Assembly: GCA_028285265.1 (NCBI GenBank)
Contig: JANQPX010000053.1
Coordinates: 1 to 64,000, forward strand
DNA: 64,000 nucleotides
Source of the DNA: Geminicoccaceae bacterium
GTDB taxonomy: Bacteria; Pseudomonadota; Alphaproteobacteria; Geminicoccales; Geminicoccaceae
Direction: 5' to 3'
The notes beneath the pieces were generated by a model. It saw nothing but the letters and a program-made list of their open reading frames with translations, did not search any database and was not told the DNA's origin. The position numbers and the translations under genes were made by a program. Of the stretch, positions 46,843 through 55,986 are shown piece after piece (the stretch's first letter is position 1; each line of letters starts with the position of its first letter).

Positions 46843-48402
46843 TCAGCCTTCTGTGAAGCGAAGCGCGACGAATCGAAGATCGCCCCCTCGATCGATCAAG
46901 AGCAGAACCGATTTTTTGTCCTGGCTCTTCGCCTCATTGACCTTGGCTGCTACCTCTGGAGGCGAATTGACTTCCTCTTGGCCGACTTCGACGATCACGT
47001 CACCGGGCCGCAAGTTCTCGTCGCCAGCGGTGCTGCCTTCCGAGACCTCGGTAATAACAACGCCTTTCGCCTCGCCGGGTAGCTCGAAGCGTTCCCGCAT
47101 TTCATCGGTGATGGTGGCCACCGTCACACCGAGCTCGCTGATTGGTGACGAGCCATCGGCGCTGAAGCTATCGTCACTGCCTTCTTCGGTTAGCGCTGCC
47201 AGTTGGTCGTCATCGGGTAGTTCGCCAAGCTCGACTTTGACCGTGACTTCTTCGCCGCGTCGCCAGATGAGAACATCAACGGACTTACCGATTGGTGTCT
47301 CGGCAACGATCCGCGGCAGGCCACGCATGCGGTCGATCTTTTTGCCGTCGAACGTCAAAACCACATCGCCGGGCTGGATGGCCGCCTGTTCGGCAGGGCC
47401 CCCGCTGGTAACGCTGGCGACCAAGGCACCGCTGGCCTCACTGAGACCCATGCTTTCCGCGATTTCATCGGTAACGGTTTGGATGCGCACGCCCAACCAG
47501 CCGCGTTTGACCCGACCATCTTCGCGAAGCGAATTGATAACAGGCAGAGCCAGGTTCGCGGGAATCGCGAAGCCGATGCCGACATTGCCGCCTGATGGTG
47601 AGAAGATCGCGGTGTTGATGCCGATCACCTTGCCATCGAGGTTGAAGCTTGGACCGCCAGAGTTCCCGCGATTGATCGGGGCATCCACTTGGAGAAAATC
47701 GTCATAGGGACCCGCTCTGATGTCACGAGAGCGCGCCGAAATGATCCCAGCGGTCACCGTATTGCCGAGGCCGAACGGGTTGCCGATCGCGATCATCCAA
47801 TCGCCAACGCGGACAGCATCACTGTCTGCGAACTCAACGGAAGGGAAGGGGCCGTCCGAATCCTTAATTTTCAACAGAGCGATATCGGTCTTGGTATCCT
47901 TGCCGATGAGCTCTGCTTCGTAGGTCTTATCGTCGTTGAACACGACTTGGATTTCATCGGCTTCAGCGATCACATGATTGTTGGTGACCACATACCCTTC
48001 GGGGTCCACCACGAAGCCCGAACCGAGCGATGACGTTCGTCTCGTCTGCGGGGCCTGTTCGGGTGATCGCTCACGATCGAAGAACTCCCGGAAGAAATCT
48101 TCGAAAGGCGAGCCTGGTGGCGGCTGCGGAAACGGGAAGGCTTCCCCGCCTGGGGCACCACTGATCGCCTTCGACGTGGAGATGTTAACCACGGCGGGAG
48201 CGATCTCGTCGACGATGTCGGCAAAGCTTTCCATTGGCGCGCGTGCTTTGGCACTGTCGAGGCTCGCCAGGATGGCTAAAGACAGTGTCAGTAGGAACGT
48301 GCCTGCAAGCGTCAGCCGATGACCGAAACATCTTAGGTGACGTCCGGCATCGACCAATGGGCGTGTACCGAAAGCCAATGCTCTCGCCAAACTCATGAAC
48401 AT
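46843..48402 (-). CDS. degP: Do family periplasmic serine protease (DegP/MucD-like)
   Basis: This 519-residue protease is the second HtrA in the window. A basic N terminus and hydrophobic helix (about 30-48) form the export signal, with cleavage possible near AKA/RA. The triad is H143 (VVTNNHVIAEAD), D173 (DTKTDIALLKI) and S248 (NRGNSGGPSF), followed by two PDZ domains (about 305-390 and 425-510). It should act in envelope protein quality control. It lies downstream of hflK-hflC-DUF2065 on the same strand, a known grouping of membrane proteostasis genes, with 162 bases before it. Confidence 0.95.
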   Translation of the reverse strand: MFMSLARALAFGTRPLVDAGRHLRCFGHRLTLAGTFLLTLSLAILASLDSAKARAPMESFADIVDEIAPAVVNISTSKAISGAPGGEAFPFPQPPPGSPFEDFFREFFDRERSPEQAPQTRRTSSLGSGFVVDPEGYVVTNNHVIAEADEIQVVFNDDKTYEAELIGKDTKTDIALLKIKDSDGPFPSVEFADSDAVRVGDWMIAIGNPFGLGNTVTAGIISARSRDIRAGPYDDFLQVDAPINRGNSGGPSFNLDGKVIGINTAIFSPSGGNVGIGFAIPANLALPVINSLREDGRVKRGWLGVRIQTVTDEIAESMGLSEASGALVASVTSGGPAEQAAIQPGDVVLTFDGKKIDRMRGLPRIVAETPIGKSVDVLIWRRGEEVTVKVELGELPDDDQLAALTEEGSDDSFSADGSSPISELGVTVATITDEMRERFELPGEAKGVVITEVSEGSTAGDENLRPGDVIVEVGQEEVNSPPEVAAKVNEAKSQDKKSVLLLIDRGGDLRFVALRFTEG

Positions 48403-48564
48403 TACTCCGCGAGATCTACACAGATCATATCGTATTGGTTGATTTTTGCTCCCGAAGCTTCGTCAAGCCCCGCAACGGGATCTTGTCATTGATCCCATGG
48501 AAGTCAATGGTGCAGACAATAATCTTCTGTAATTTTAAGTTGATAAAAGACCATTGTGTTCGCG

Positions 48565-48750
48565 TTATCCGCGCATAAGCCAAATGAAGAAAACGCCGAG
48601 GGTCGCAATGACCAATCCGCCGTTGCGAAGTTGACTGTTTTCGAGGGAAAGCGCGATCATGGCGGCTCGCTTCATCCCATCAGGCATCAGCGCCCACAGT
48701 AAGCCTTCGAGCACAAGAACAAGTGCCAGGGCGGTGGTGAGGTCCGACAT
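48565..48750 (-). CDS. DUF2065 family small membrane protein (YjeT-like)
   Basis: The 61-residue product (start ATG 48750, MSDLTTALALVLVLEGLLWA) has two hydrophobic helices separated by a short polar loop with MPDGMKRA and LRNGGL, the DUF2065 pattern. In-frame ATGs at 48756 and 48780 are alternatives. It lies between hflC and degP, where this family is often found in proteobacteria. Function unknown. Confidence 0.85.
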   Translation of the reverse strand: MSDLTTALALVLVLEGLLWALMPDGMKRAAMIALSLENSQLRNGGLVIATLGVFFIWLMRG

Positions 48751-48935
48751 GAACATGCATCCTAGTTGATGGCCCCTCATGGGCAGGTCTCGTGTCCGGG
48801 CGTTTTGCCAGACATTGCCTGTCGAATCAAAAGGACCGCTCGTCGCTACCCTCGCACGGGCGTGACGAACGGTCCCAGAAGCGTTGTGCTTCCGGAGCCA
48901 GCCTGCTCATTGGCTGGCAAGCTCCGGCGCGTTGT

Positions 48936-49925
48936 TTATTCGACCTTGGTCGGCTCCGATTGATCGATGACCTGACCGAGGGTCTGGCCCAAATCTTCAA
49001 CCGAACTGGACTCTGCAGCCCTTGGAACCGACGGTGTGGTTGACCTTGCCGCTTGCGGCAGATCCGGGGCTGAGCTTCCAAAGTAGCGGAAGAATTCACT
49101 ATCCGGCGAGAGAACAAAGCTTGTGTTCTCGTCGGCAAGCGAATCGCGGTAAGCCTGCATCGACCGATAGAAGCTGAAGAAGTCGATATCCTGTCCAAAC
49201 GACTCGGCGAAAATGCGCGTGGCTTCGCCGTCACCCTGACCGCGGACGATCTGTGCCTTCTTCTGGGCTTCAGCGATGATAACCCGGCGTTCCCGATCTG
49301 CAGAGGCGCGAATACGCTGACCAAGCTCATAACCCTGGGCTCGTAGCTCCTTTGCTTCCCGCTCACGCTCTGTCTGCATGCGACGATAGATCGCCTCGCT
49401 GTTCTCCGGTGGGAGATCCGCACGCTTAATCCGAACATCGACAACATCAACGCCGAACGATTTCACGCGGGAATTTGCGTCTGCTTCGATCCTGTCCATG
49501 AGGGAGGCACGATCGGCTGAAAGGACGGTAAAGAGCGGCGTTTCACCCAACACCTTACGCATTGATGCGTCGAGCACCGTATCAATGCGACGGCGCAGAC
49601 CGTCCTCGTCACGCACAGCCTGATAGAAGCGCTGGGCATCAACGATGCGATAACGCGCAAAGGCATCGACCACGAGGCGTTTCTGATCGCCAAGAATGAC
49701 CTCCTCGGCGGGAGCATCAAAGTCTAGTACGCGGCGATCGATGTAGACGACATTCTGCAGGAACGGCAGCTTAAAATGGAGTCCGGGCTCCGTTACTGTC
49801 CGGATGAACCGTCCGAACTGAAGGACGAGGGCCTGCTGAGTTTCGTAGACCGTATAGACGCTGCCAAAGATCGCGAGTACCGACAGGCCTGCGACCACTG
49901 CTATGGGCAAAAGGAAGCGGCTCAT
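48936..49925 (-). CDS. hflC: HflC, regulator of FtsH protease
   Basis: HflC is an inner-membrane SPFH protein that caps FtsH together with HflK. The 329-residue protein has one N-terminal membrane helix (about 5-24), then EQQAL-type and FGRFIRTVTEPGLHFKLPFL segments, the SPFH domain (about 25-220) with DVRIKRADLPPENSEAIYRR, and helices with REREAKELRAQGYEL. A Pro/Ser/Ala-rich tail of about 50 residues is added. It overlaps hflK by 4 bases. Confidence 0.96.
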   Translation of the reverse strand: MSRFLLPIAVVAGLSVLAIFGSVYTVYETQQALVLQFGRFIRTVTEPGLHFKLPFLQNVVYIDRRVLDFDAPAEEVILGDQKRLVVDAFARYRIVDAQRFYQAVRDEDGLRRRIDTVLDASMRKVLGETPLFTVLSADRASLMDRIEADANSRVKSFGVDVVDVRIKRADLPPENSEAIYRRMQTEREREAKELRAQGYELGQRIRASADRERRVIIAEAQKKAQIVRGQGDGEATRIFAESFGQDIDFFSFYRSMQAYRDSLADENTSFVLSPDSEFFRYFGSSAPDLPQAARSTTPSVPRAAESSSVEDLGQTLGQVIDQSEPTKVE

Positions 49926-51106
49926 TGGTTGCCTCCGATGCTGCTTGTACCGGCGCTACGCTGTGTCGCACGCTTTTCAAGTTCTGGAAGAGGAAGGTAG
50001 GGCACGACACCGCCGGCACCGCTGGCCGACCCGTCGATAAGCACCTTGTTCATATTGCTCAGAACTTCCTCCATCGTCTCGAGATAGAGACGACGAGAGG
50101 TGACGTCGGGCGCCTTCGCATACTCATTATACACGGCAATGAAGCGTTGCGCGTCACCTTCGGCTCGCGCAACCACTTCCTGCGCATAGGCTTCGGCTTC
50201 CTGCTCCATCTTGACCGCATCACCACGCGCGCGAGGCAAGATATCGTTTTGATAGGTCTCGGCCTCATTCTGAGCGCGCTCTCGGTCAGCCTGGGCGCGC
50301 TGCACGTCGCGGAAGGCGTCGATGACCTCGTCTGGCGGATCAACCTTCTGCACTTGCACCTCTTGGACCGCGATGCCCGCCCCGTAGCTGTTCAAGATCG
50401 CCTGGATCTGCTCACGGGCTGCATCTTCGATCTGAGCACGACCCTCGGTTGTTGCCTCGGCAAAGGGCGTCTGGCCAATGATCTCGCGCATCACGCTCTC
50501 AGCAACAGCTTTCACCGTGATTTCAGGATCGCGAATCTTAAAGAGGAAGTCCTCAGGCTTATCGATGAACCATAGCACAACGAAATTGATGTCGACGATG
50601 TTCTCATCACCCGTCAGCATCAAGCTCTCGTTATTGATATCGCGACCGCTTTCGCCACGCCCGACAGCGCCGCCGCTCGAACGAAAGCCCACCTCGACGC
50701 GATTGACACGTGTAACCTTCGGTGTGAGCACGGTTTCGATCGGTGAAGGCCAGTGCCAGTGCAGGCCTGGATCCTTGACGGCAACTTGCTCACCAAACCT
50801 CAACACAACACCTTGTTCTTCTTGCTGCACGCGGTAGATGCCGCTTGCGAGCCAGAGGCCCAAGAGAACGAGAGGGATGAGGATGAGGGGCTTTTTGCTG
50901 CCACCACCGCCGAGGTTGAGGCCGCCGCCACCGCCGCCACCGCCTCCGGGGAAGATTTTCTTCACCTTCTCTTGAGAGCGCCTCAAGAGTTCTTCGAGAT
51001 CAGGCGGCTGCTGTCCGCCGCCTCCACCGCCGCCGCCCGGACGACCGCCCCAAGGGCCCTGGCCGCCACCGCCTTGCCAGCCGCCACCTTGATTATTCCA
51101 AGGCAT
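49922..51106 (-). CDS. hflK: HflK, regulator of FtsH protease
   Basis: HflK is the partner of HflC. The 394-residue protein begins with a long glycine-rich cytosolic tract (1-68; WNNQGGGWQGGGGQGPWGG, then EELLRRSQEKVKKIFPGG), a membrane helix (about 73-91), and the SPFH domain with EEQGVVLRFGEQVAVKDPGL and PDEVIDAFRDVQRAQADRER. The gene runs directly into hflC and reads away from mrp, behind an extended -10 promoter. Confidence 0.96.
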   Translation of the reverse strand: MPWNNQGGGWQGGGGQGPWGGRPGGGGGGGGQQPPDLEELLRRSQEKVKKIFPGGGGGGGGGLNLGGGGSKKPLILIPLVLLGLWLASGIYRVQQEEQGVVLRFGEQVAVKDPGLHWHWPSPIETVLTPKVTRVNRVEVGFRSSGGAVGRGESGRDINNESLMLTGDENIVDINFVVLWFIDKPEDFLFKIRDPEITVKAVAESVMREIIGQTPFAEATTEGRAQIEDAAREQIQAILNSYGAGIAVQEVQVQKVDPPDEVIDAFRDVQRAQADRERAQNEAETYQNDILPRARGDAVKMEQEAEAYAQEVVARAEGDAQRFIAVYNEYAKAPDVTSRRLYLETMEEVLSNMNKVLIDGSASGAGGVVPYLPLPELEKRATQRSAGTSSIGGNQ

Positions 51107-51171
51107 CGATTGATTACCTTTCTCTATTGCGGATGGGTCGCCTCAAGGGCTTTGCCCCAGACCCCGGGTCT

Positions 51172-51180
51172 ATTATATCA
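51172..51180 (-). promoter_or_regulatory. Extended -10 promoter candidate for hflK-hflC
   Basis: On the minus strand TGATATAAT is a perfect extended -10 (TGN plus TATAAT), placed 66 bases upstream of the hflK start, so the leader would be about 60 bases. The -35 region at 16 bases (CTGGCC) is poor, as extended -10 promoters allow. Confidence 0.5.
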
Positions 51181-51266
51181 ACGACACCGGGTTGGCCAGG
51201 GCGTGTTGGCCCACACGTTTCATTACCGATCCCGTCTATATGTTGCGTCAACGGATGCGTTCAACC

Positions 51267-52445
51267 ATGGCTGAGATAACAAAAGACAACGTCCTTCATG
51301 CTCTGCAAAAAATTCACGATCCGGCACGAGGTCGGAGCGTGGTCGAGCTGGATATGGTTTCCGGAATTGTGATCAAGGACGGCAACGTTGGATTCGCCCT
51401 TGAGATCGAACCTAACGAAGCGGAAGCCAAGGCAAAAGAGCCCCTGCGCAAAGCGTGCGAAGAGGCTGTGATGGCTCTACCGGGTGTCACGTCGGTGACA
51501 GCTGTACTCACCGCTGAGCGCGCCACGGGTGGTGGCGTCGGAGGCGCGCCGAGGCAGGTCGCACAGGGGCCAGGCAACGCCGCGCCAGGTCGTGGTGGAC
51601 CTGCAGCGGGGCCGGCTGGGCTTGGCGGTAAGCCGGAACTTCCCGGCATTGCGCATGTGGTTGCCGTCGCCTCGGGCAAGGGGGGCGTTGGTAAATCAAC
51701 GACCTCGACCAATCTCGCTTTGGCCCTCGCGGCCCGTGGTAAGCGGGTTGGTGTGCTTGATGCCGACATCTATGGACCGTCGCAACCGCGCATGCTCGGT
51801 ATCGCTGGCAAACCCGGCAGTCCCGATGGCAAGAAGTTGATGCCGATGGAAAATTTCGGCCTCAAAGTTATGTCGATGGGCTTTCTTGTGGATGAGGATG
51901 CGCCGATGATTTGGCGCGGCCCCATGGTCCAAAGTGCGATTCAACAGATGCTGACCGACGTTGAGTGGGGCGAGCTCGATTTCCTCGTTGTCGATCTACC
52001 GCCGGGTACCGGTGATGCGCAGCTAACGATGGCACAACGCGTGCCGCTCGCGGGGGCAGTCATCGTCTCAACCCCGCAGGACATCGCCTTGCTCGATGCG
52101 AGAAAGGCTCTGAATATGTTCCGAAAAGTCGATGTGCCGGTGCTCGGCATTGTCGAAAATATGAGCTATTTCGCGTGTCCTCATTGTGGCGAACGCAGTG
52201 ATATCTTCAGTCATGGCGGCGCTCGCGAGACGGCTGAAAAGTATGGTGTGGATTTTCTTGGTGAGATCCCGCTGGACATCGACATCCGCGAAAATAGTGA
52301 CCGTGGACGGCCACCTGTTGCCTCCAGTCCCGAGGGGCCACAGGCACGCTGTTATCTCGACATTGCCGATGCAGTGATTGCTAAGTTGTCTGGCGATGCA
52401 ACAAAAACGCGTAAAACATTTCCCAAAATTACGTTTGACAACTAG
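51267..52445 (+). CDS. mrp: Mrp/ApbC/NBP35-family Fe-S cluster carrier ATPase
   Basis: Mrp binds and transfers Fe-S clusters. ATG 51267 (MAEITKDNVLHALQKI) gives 392 residues; upstream codons in the same frame lack homology. An N-terminal MIP18/DUF59 domain (1-95) is joined by a Gly/Ala/Pro-rich linker (98-128) to the P-loop domain. The deviant Walker A is GKGGVGKSTTSTNLALALAA, the metal-binding Cys pair is in FACPHCGER, and DLPPGTGDAQLTMAQ is family-specific. It diverges from hflK with 160 bases between. Confidence 0.95.
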   Translation: MAEITKDNVLHALQKIHDPARGRSVVELDMVSGIVIKDGNVGFALEIEPNEAEAKAKEPLRKACEEAVMALPGVTSVTAVLTAERATGGGVGGAPRQVAQGPGNAAPGRGGPAAGPAGLGGKPELPGIAHVVAVASGKGGVGKSTTSTNLALALAARGKRVGVLDADIYGPSQPRMLGIAGKPGSPDGKKLMPMENFGLKVMSMGFLVDEDAPMIWRGPMVQSAIQQMLTDVEWGELDFLVVDLPPGTGDAQLTMAQRVPLAGAVIVSTPQDIALLDARKALNMFRKVDVPVLGIVENMSYFACPHCGERSDIFSHGGARETAEKYGVDFLGEIPLDIDIRENSDRGRPPVASSPEGPQARCYLDIADAVIAKLSGDATKTRKTFPKITFDN

Positions 52446-52532
52446 TATGCGCGCGCAATAGACGTCTTGGCGGTTGTAAAATTGCAATCTGACTCGCGTC
52501 TCTAATGTCAATCACCATTGGCCTGACAAGCT

Positions 52533-54230
52533 ATGATTGAAACATCGCGCTGTCATTTCGGTCGGCACACCATTCGGCGCTTCGGATGGTCATGCCTTTT
52601 CTTGGCGCTTGCCGCTTTTGACTCGACAGTACATCCGGCGCATGCGGGGGATCGTATCGCTTTAGTCATCGGCAATGGCGACTACGTGAATGCTGACCCG
52701 ATCGACCAAGCCGCGAGCGACATGGCGATGATGGCCGACACCCTACGTAGCCTCGATTTTGATGTCGACGCCGTGAACAATCTTGGGCAGTCGGCAATGC
52801 AGGGACATATCGAAGCGTTTGCTGAGCGGATCGACCAGGCCGGCGATGACACCATTGGCCTTCTATTTTATGTGGGACATGGCTTCCAGCTGGACGGATC
52901 GAACTATCTCCTACCCGTGGATGCTAAGATCGCCGAACTCGGTGATGTCGAGACCGCTGCAATCAATCTTGATTTGACGTTGGCCGAGATTGCCTTCGCC
53001 ACGAATGATCATAAGCTCGTGATCTTAGACGTGCCGGATCAGTCGTCGGTACCAGACCACATTGGTGCAAGGCCTGGTTTTGCTGTGCTTGATGCACCTG
53101 TCGGGACATTGGTGGCGTTCGGCACGCTGCCTGGCATCGGTCAGGACGGACTTCGGCATCGAGGGCTCTATCCCCTAGCACTCGCGAATGTTATGGCGAA
53201 GCCAGGGTTGATGGTCGAAGAAGTCTTTCAGGAAGTTCGGTTGAATGTTGCCGAAGCTACCGACGGCTTGCAAGTACCCTGGGAGTCCTCAAGCCTCACA
53301 AGCCCACTCTATCTTGCTGGCTTGCCTGAAGCCAAAAAAACTGAGATTGCGAACGAAAGCGTTATTCTTCCGGCGAGTATGGACAAGCGCACCGTCGATC
53401 TCTTGTCGTGGAGCGGCATCAAAGACAGCGTCGACCCGTCAGCATTTTCTGACTATCTCGCTCAATTCCCAGAGGGTGTTTTTAGAACGCTCGCAGCGCG
53501 CAGGCTCGAGCGATTGTCGAGTGATGAGTCGGCATCGCTCGTCGATCGTCCAGCATCGCCGGAGATTGAATCGACAAAGCGTCAATTAATTACACAAAGA
53601 CGCTCAAGTGTCAGAGCGTCACCCAGCAGCAGCGGCGTCATCGTTGCCATGTTAGAGGCGAATGAGGCGGTCGAGGTGACGGGTAGCATCGTCGGTAGTG
53701 ACTGGCTGCGTGTTCGTCTAGGCGACGGTATCGAAGCCTATCTTTGGGGACCGTCGCTTGGCGAAACACCACCACCCATCGGCGTCCAAGTTTCCAAGGG
53801 GTCGATTTTGCCGCCCAGCAAGGCAGCGCTCTTGGGCCAATGGCGTGGCGAGTATCAGTGCCAGTGGGATACGATCGGCTTTACACTTGACATCACTGAC
53901 CCGAGTGACGGCACGCAAGATGCCAATACCAACAACAGTTTGGATGCCGTCTTTTCCTTTTTCCCACTTCCAGAAACCCCCGCCCTCGTGCCCGGCAGTT
54001 TCGCGATGATTGGCGATTATGATCCGCGTGACGGTACGATCATCCTCAAGAGCGGCGATTGGATTGAGCAAACGTCAGATCTACCGCGACATGATCTTTC
54101 AGGCCGCGCTGAGATTGGTGGCGGTTCGATCTCCGGGCGCATCGAAACATCAGGGTGCAGCGAATTCTATCTCGCACGAGACGACGCTTGGAGCCGGTCG
54201 ACGGTACAGTCCACCACGACGGCACAGTAG
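52533..54230 (+). CDS. Caspase-fold (peptidase C14-like) protein lacking the catalytic cysteine, with SH3 domain
   Basis: The 565-residue protein has a signal-like N terminus (about 15-38, ending AHA-G) and a caspase-like domain (about 40-255): RIALVIGNGDYVNADPIDQA, the catalytic-His motif YVGHGFQLDGSNYLLPVDA (H116), and FAVLDAPVGTLVAFGTLPG. Where active homologues have LDACRxNP, this one reads LDVPDQSS (165-172), so Pro168 replaces Cys. No nearby Cys can substitute. A helical repeat (WSGIKDSVDPSAFSDYLAQF), a bacterial SH3 domain (about 350-410) and an unrecognised C-terminal domain (about 430-560) follow. It is likely a secreted pseudo-protease with a binding role. Confidence 0.85.
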   Translation: MIETSRCHFGRHTIRRFGWSCLFLALAAFDSTVHPAHAGDRIALVIGNGDYVNADPIDQAASDMAMMADTLRSLDFDVDAVNNLGQSAMQGHIEAFAERIDQAGDDTIGLLFYVGHGFQLDGSNYLLPVDAKIAELGDVETAAINLDLTLAEIAFATNDHKLVILDVPDQSSVPDHIGARPGFAVLDAPVGTLVAFGTLPGIGQDGLRHRGLYPLALANVMAKPGLMVEEVFQEVRLNVAEATDGLQVPWESSSLTSPLYLAGLPEAKKTEIANESVILPASMDKRTVDLLSWSGIKDSVDPSAFSDYLAQFPEGVFRTLAARRLERLSSDESASLVDRPASPEIESTKRQLITQRRSSVRASPSSSGVIVAMLEANEAVEVTGSIVGSDWLRVRLGDGIEAYLWGPSLGETPPPIGVQVSKGSILPPSKAALLGQWRGEYQCQWDTIGFTLDITDPSDGTQDANTNNSLDAVFSFFPLPETPALVPGSFAMIGDYDPRDGTIILKSGDWIEQTSDLPRHDLSGRAEIGGGSISGRIETSGCSEFYLARDDAWSRSTVQSTTTAQ

Positions 54231-54242
54231 CGCAGCTGCTGG

Positions 54243-54273
54243 TTCGAGGATGCCTTCGGCAAACCGCCTCGAA
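54243..54273. terminator. Hairpin between convergent genes, possible terminator
   Basis: TTCGAGG (54243-54249) and CCTCGAA (54267-54273) are perfect 7-base arms, with an inner GCC/GGC pair around TTC. It lies in the 49-base gap between two converging genes, but no T tract follows on either strand. Confidence 0.4.
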
Positions 54274-54279
54274 GCCTGA

Positions 54280-54948
54280 TCAAACGGCGAATGTTGCTTC
54301 CAGCAACTTTTGCGCACTCGGATGAACAATCGGCTGATAGCCCTGCTGTAGGGCGAGTATTGTGGGGCGAGGCGTCAGCACCAGGGCGGTGATGCCTTTG
54401 GGGCGATCGAGCCTGCGATCATAGCCACTGGAATGCCAACGTAACAGGCTTTCGCCGGCGACGAGCCAGACATCCTGTCGGTCGTTGTCTGCCTCATCAC
54501 GGAAGACCAGCATGGCACCGTCGGGAAGATCATCCAAGCTGGCCTCAAAGCGTCGTTGTTCTCGGGTCGTGCCATCGATTCTTGCAGCATGCAACATGTG
54601 GTCCAAAGCCTGCGCACTTAAACGCTCAGCCCGTCGAAGTGCATGCCTTAGCGTGTCTTGAAATGCGCCATAATCGTTGCGCCGGCAAAGGGCGCACGGA
54701 CGATGCCCGGCGGCCAGCGCGGTTGCCTCATCCAGGAAGAATAGCTCGGTATAAGCACCAGCCTGCATCACGTCGCGATGCCAGCCTTTGTAGGAGAGAG
54801 TGCAGATAATCCAATGCTGGTGTTTCCAGCGCGCACGCGCGAGCGTTTTCGCGGCGTCGTGCAAGATCCCGCGGTTTCCCATGAAAAGGCCCCGATCCGG
54901 AAGGGCGAGAATCTCACTTCGTGGTGTTACGCGATTTTGAAGCGGCAT
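54280..54948 (-). CDS. Uncharacterised protein with Ada-like Cys-x-x-Cys motif
   Basis: I do not recognise a named family. The 222-residue product has, at about 46-93, WIICTLSYKGWHRDVM then TELFFLDEATALAAGHRPCA and LCRR. The second part closely resembles the end of the Ada N-terminal zinc domain (EALAAGFRPCKRCQP). C85 and C88 match Ada's second cysteine pair; C49 could be one of the first pair, but the other is missing. The rest (about 130-222) has a PRPTILALQQGY segment. It diverges from the ada-like gene with 111 bases between starts, suggesting a shared alkylation-response or DNA-repair role. Confidence 0.7.
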   Translation of the reverse strand: MPLQNRVTPRSEILALPDRGLFMGNRGILHDAAKTLARARWKHQHWIICTLSYKGWHRDVMQAGAYTELFFLDEATALAAGHRPCALCRRNDYGAFQDTLRHALRRAERLSAQALDHMLHAARIDGTTREQRRFEASLDDLPDGAMLVFRDEADNDRQDVWLVAGESLLRWHSSGYDRRLDRPKGITALVLTPRPTILALQQGYQPIVHPSAQKLLEATFAV

Positions 54949-55059
54949 TTGAGAAGCGAAGCCGAATTCTTCAGCGAGCGCAAGAATCGGGTTGTTGGAG
55001 ATTCGTCTTGGGTACAGGTTGTGGTCATGATCACGCCATCAAAACGCAGGAGGACTGCG

Positions 55060-55986
55060 ATGCCTTCCGAGGTTCTCGAAACCATGGGCAAATCGTCAAC
55101 GACATCGTCATCACTGTCGGTCGCGTCGCCTACCGAGCCGGCCCTTCATGAGATGTCCGATCATAGGCGGATCAGGCAGGCCATCGAGTATTTGGTCGAC
55201 CATGCCGAGGATCAGCCGTCGCTCAACACCATGGCTGATCTGGCTGGACTTTCACCACATCACTTTCAGCGGGTCTTCAAACGCTTTGTCGGCATCAGTC
55301 CAAAGAAGTTCTCACAATATCTGACACTTCGGCAGGCCAAACAGGCGCTGATTGGCGATGCAAGCGTTCTGGACGCTGCGCTCGACGCCGGCCTCTCCGG
55401 CCCCTCCCGATTGCATGATTTGTTTGTGAGTTGTGAGGCCATGACACCTGGTGAGTTTAAGTCGCTCGGCCGCTCGTTCGTGATCCGCTATGGTATCCAT
55501 GATACGGCGATTGGCCGCGTGATGCTGGGAGTCACCGAACGTGGCATATGCTGGCTCGCTTTCGTTGCCGATGACGGCCGTCCAGCTGAAGAAGAGTTTT
55601 CAAAGGTGTGGGAAGGTGCCAACCTGATTCACGATCAGTCCGCGACAGCGGCGTGGGTCGATCGTGCGTTTGACTTGAGCGGCTTGGGCACGAAACCTTT
55701 GCCGCTGCTCATCCGTGGGACAAATTTTCAAATCAAAGTCTGGGAAGCGCTTCTGCGCATTCCCTTTGGCCAGCTTGCAACCTATCAGGACGTTGCGGAG
55801 GCGATTGGCAATCCGAAAGCCGTGCGCGCCGTCGGCAGCGCTATTGGAAAGAACAACATCTCCTGGCTCATCCCCTGTCACCGCGTCATTCTAAGTTCGG
55901 GCGTGATGCACAACTATCGTTGGGGGGTACGCCAAAAGAAAATTCTCAATGCGGTTGAAGCCGGCGCGGCTGATGCGTTGGCCTAG
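55060..55986 (+). CDS. ada: Ada-type methyltransferase/AraC regulator lacking the N-terminal zinc domain
   Basis: ATG 55060 behind AGGAGG (spacing 6) gives 308 residues. An AraC-type helix-turn-helix domain (about 33-140) has [20 protein letters not shown] and [18 protein letters not shown]. The methylated-DNA--cysteine methyltransferase domain (about 145-300) has [20 protein letters not shown] and the acceptor Cys273 in [13 protein letters not shown]. It should repair O6-methylguanine and may regulate transcription. E. coli Ada's phosphotriester-repair domain, which senses damage, is absent. The stop overlaps the glpK end by 4 bases. Confidence 0.92.
   Translation: MPSEVLETMGKSSTTSSSLSVASPTEPALHEMSDHRRIRQAIEYLVDHAEDQPSLNTMADLAGLSPHHFQRVFKRFVGISPKKFSQYLTLRQAKQALIGDASVLDAALDAGLSGPSRLHDLFVSCEAMTPGEFKSLGRSFVIRYGIHDTAIGRVMLGVTERGICWLAFVADDGRPAEEEFSKVWEGANLIHDQSATAAWVDRAFDLSGLGTKPLPLLIRGTNFQIKVWEALLRIPFGQLATYQDVAEAIGNPKAVRAVGSAIGKNNISWLIPCHRVILSSGVMHNYRWGVRQKKILNAVEAGAADALA

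Noticed and set aside
46802-47707. 301-codon plus-strand frame opposite the Do protease gene
   Set aside because: Ser/Pro/Arg-rich composition typical of antisense to a GC-rich gene; the protease triad on the other strand is intact.
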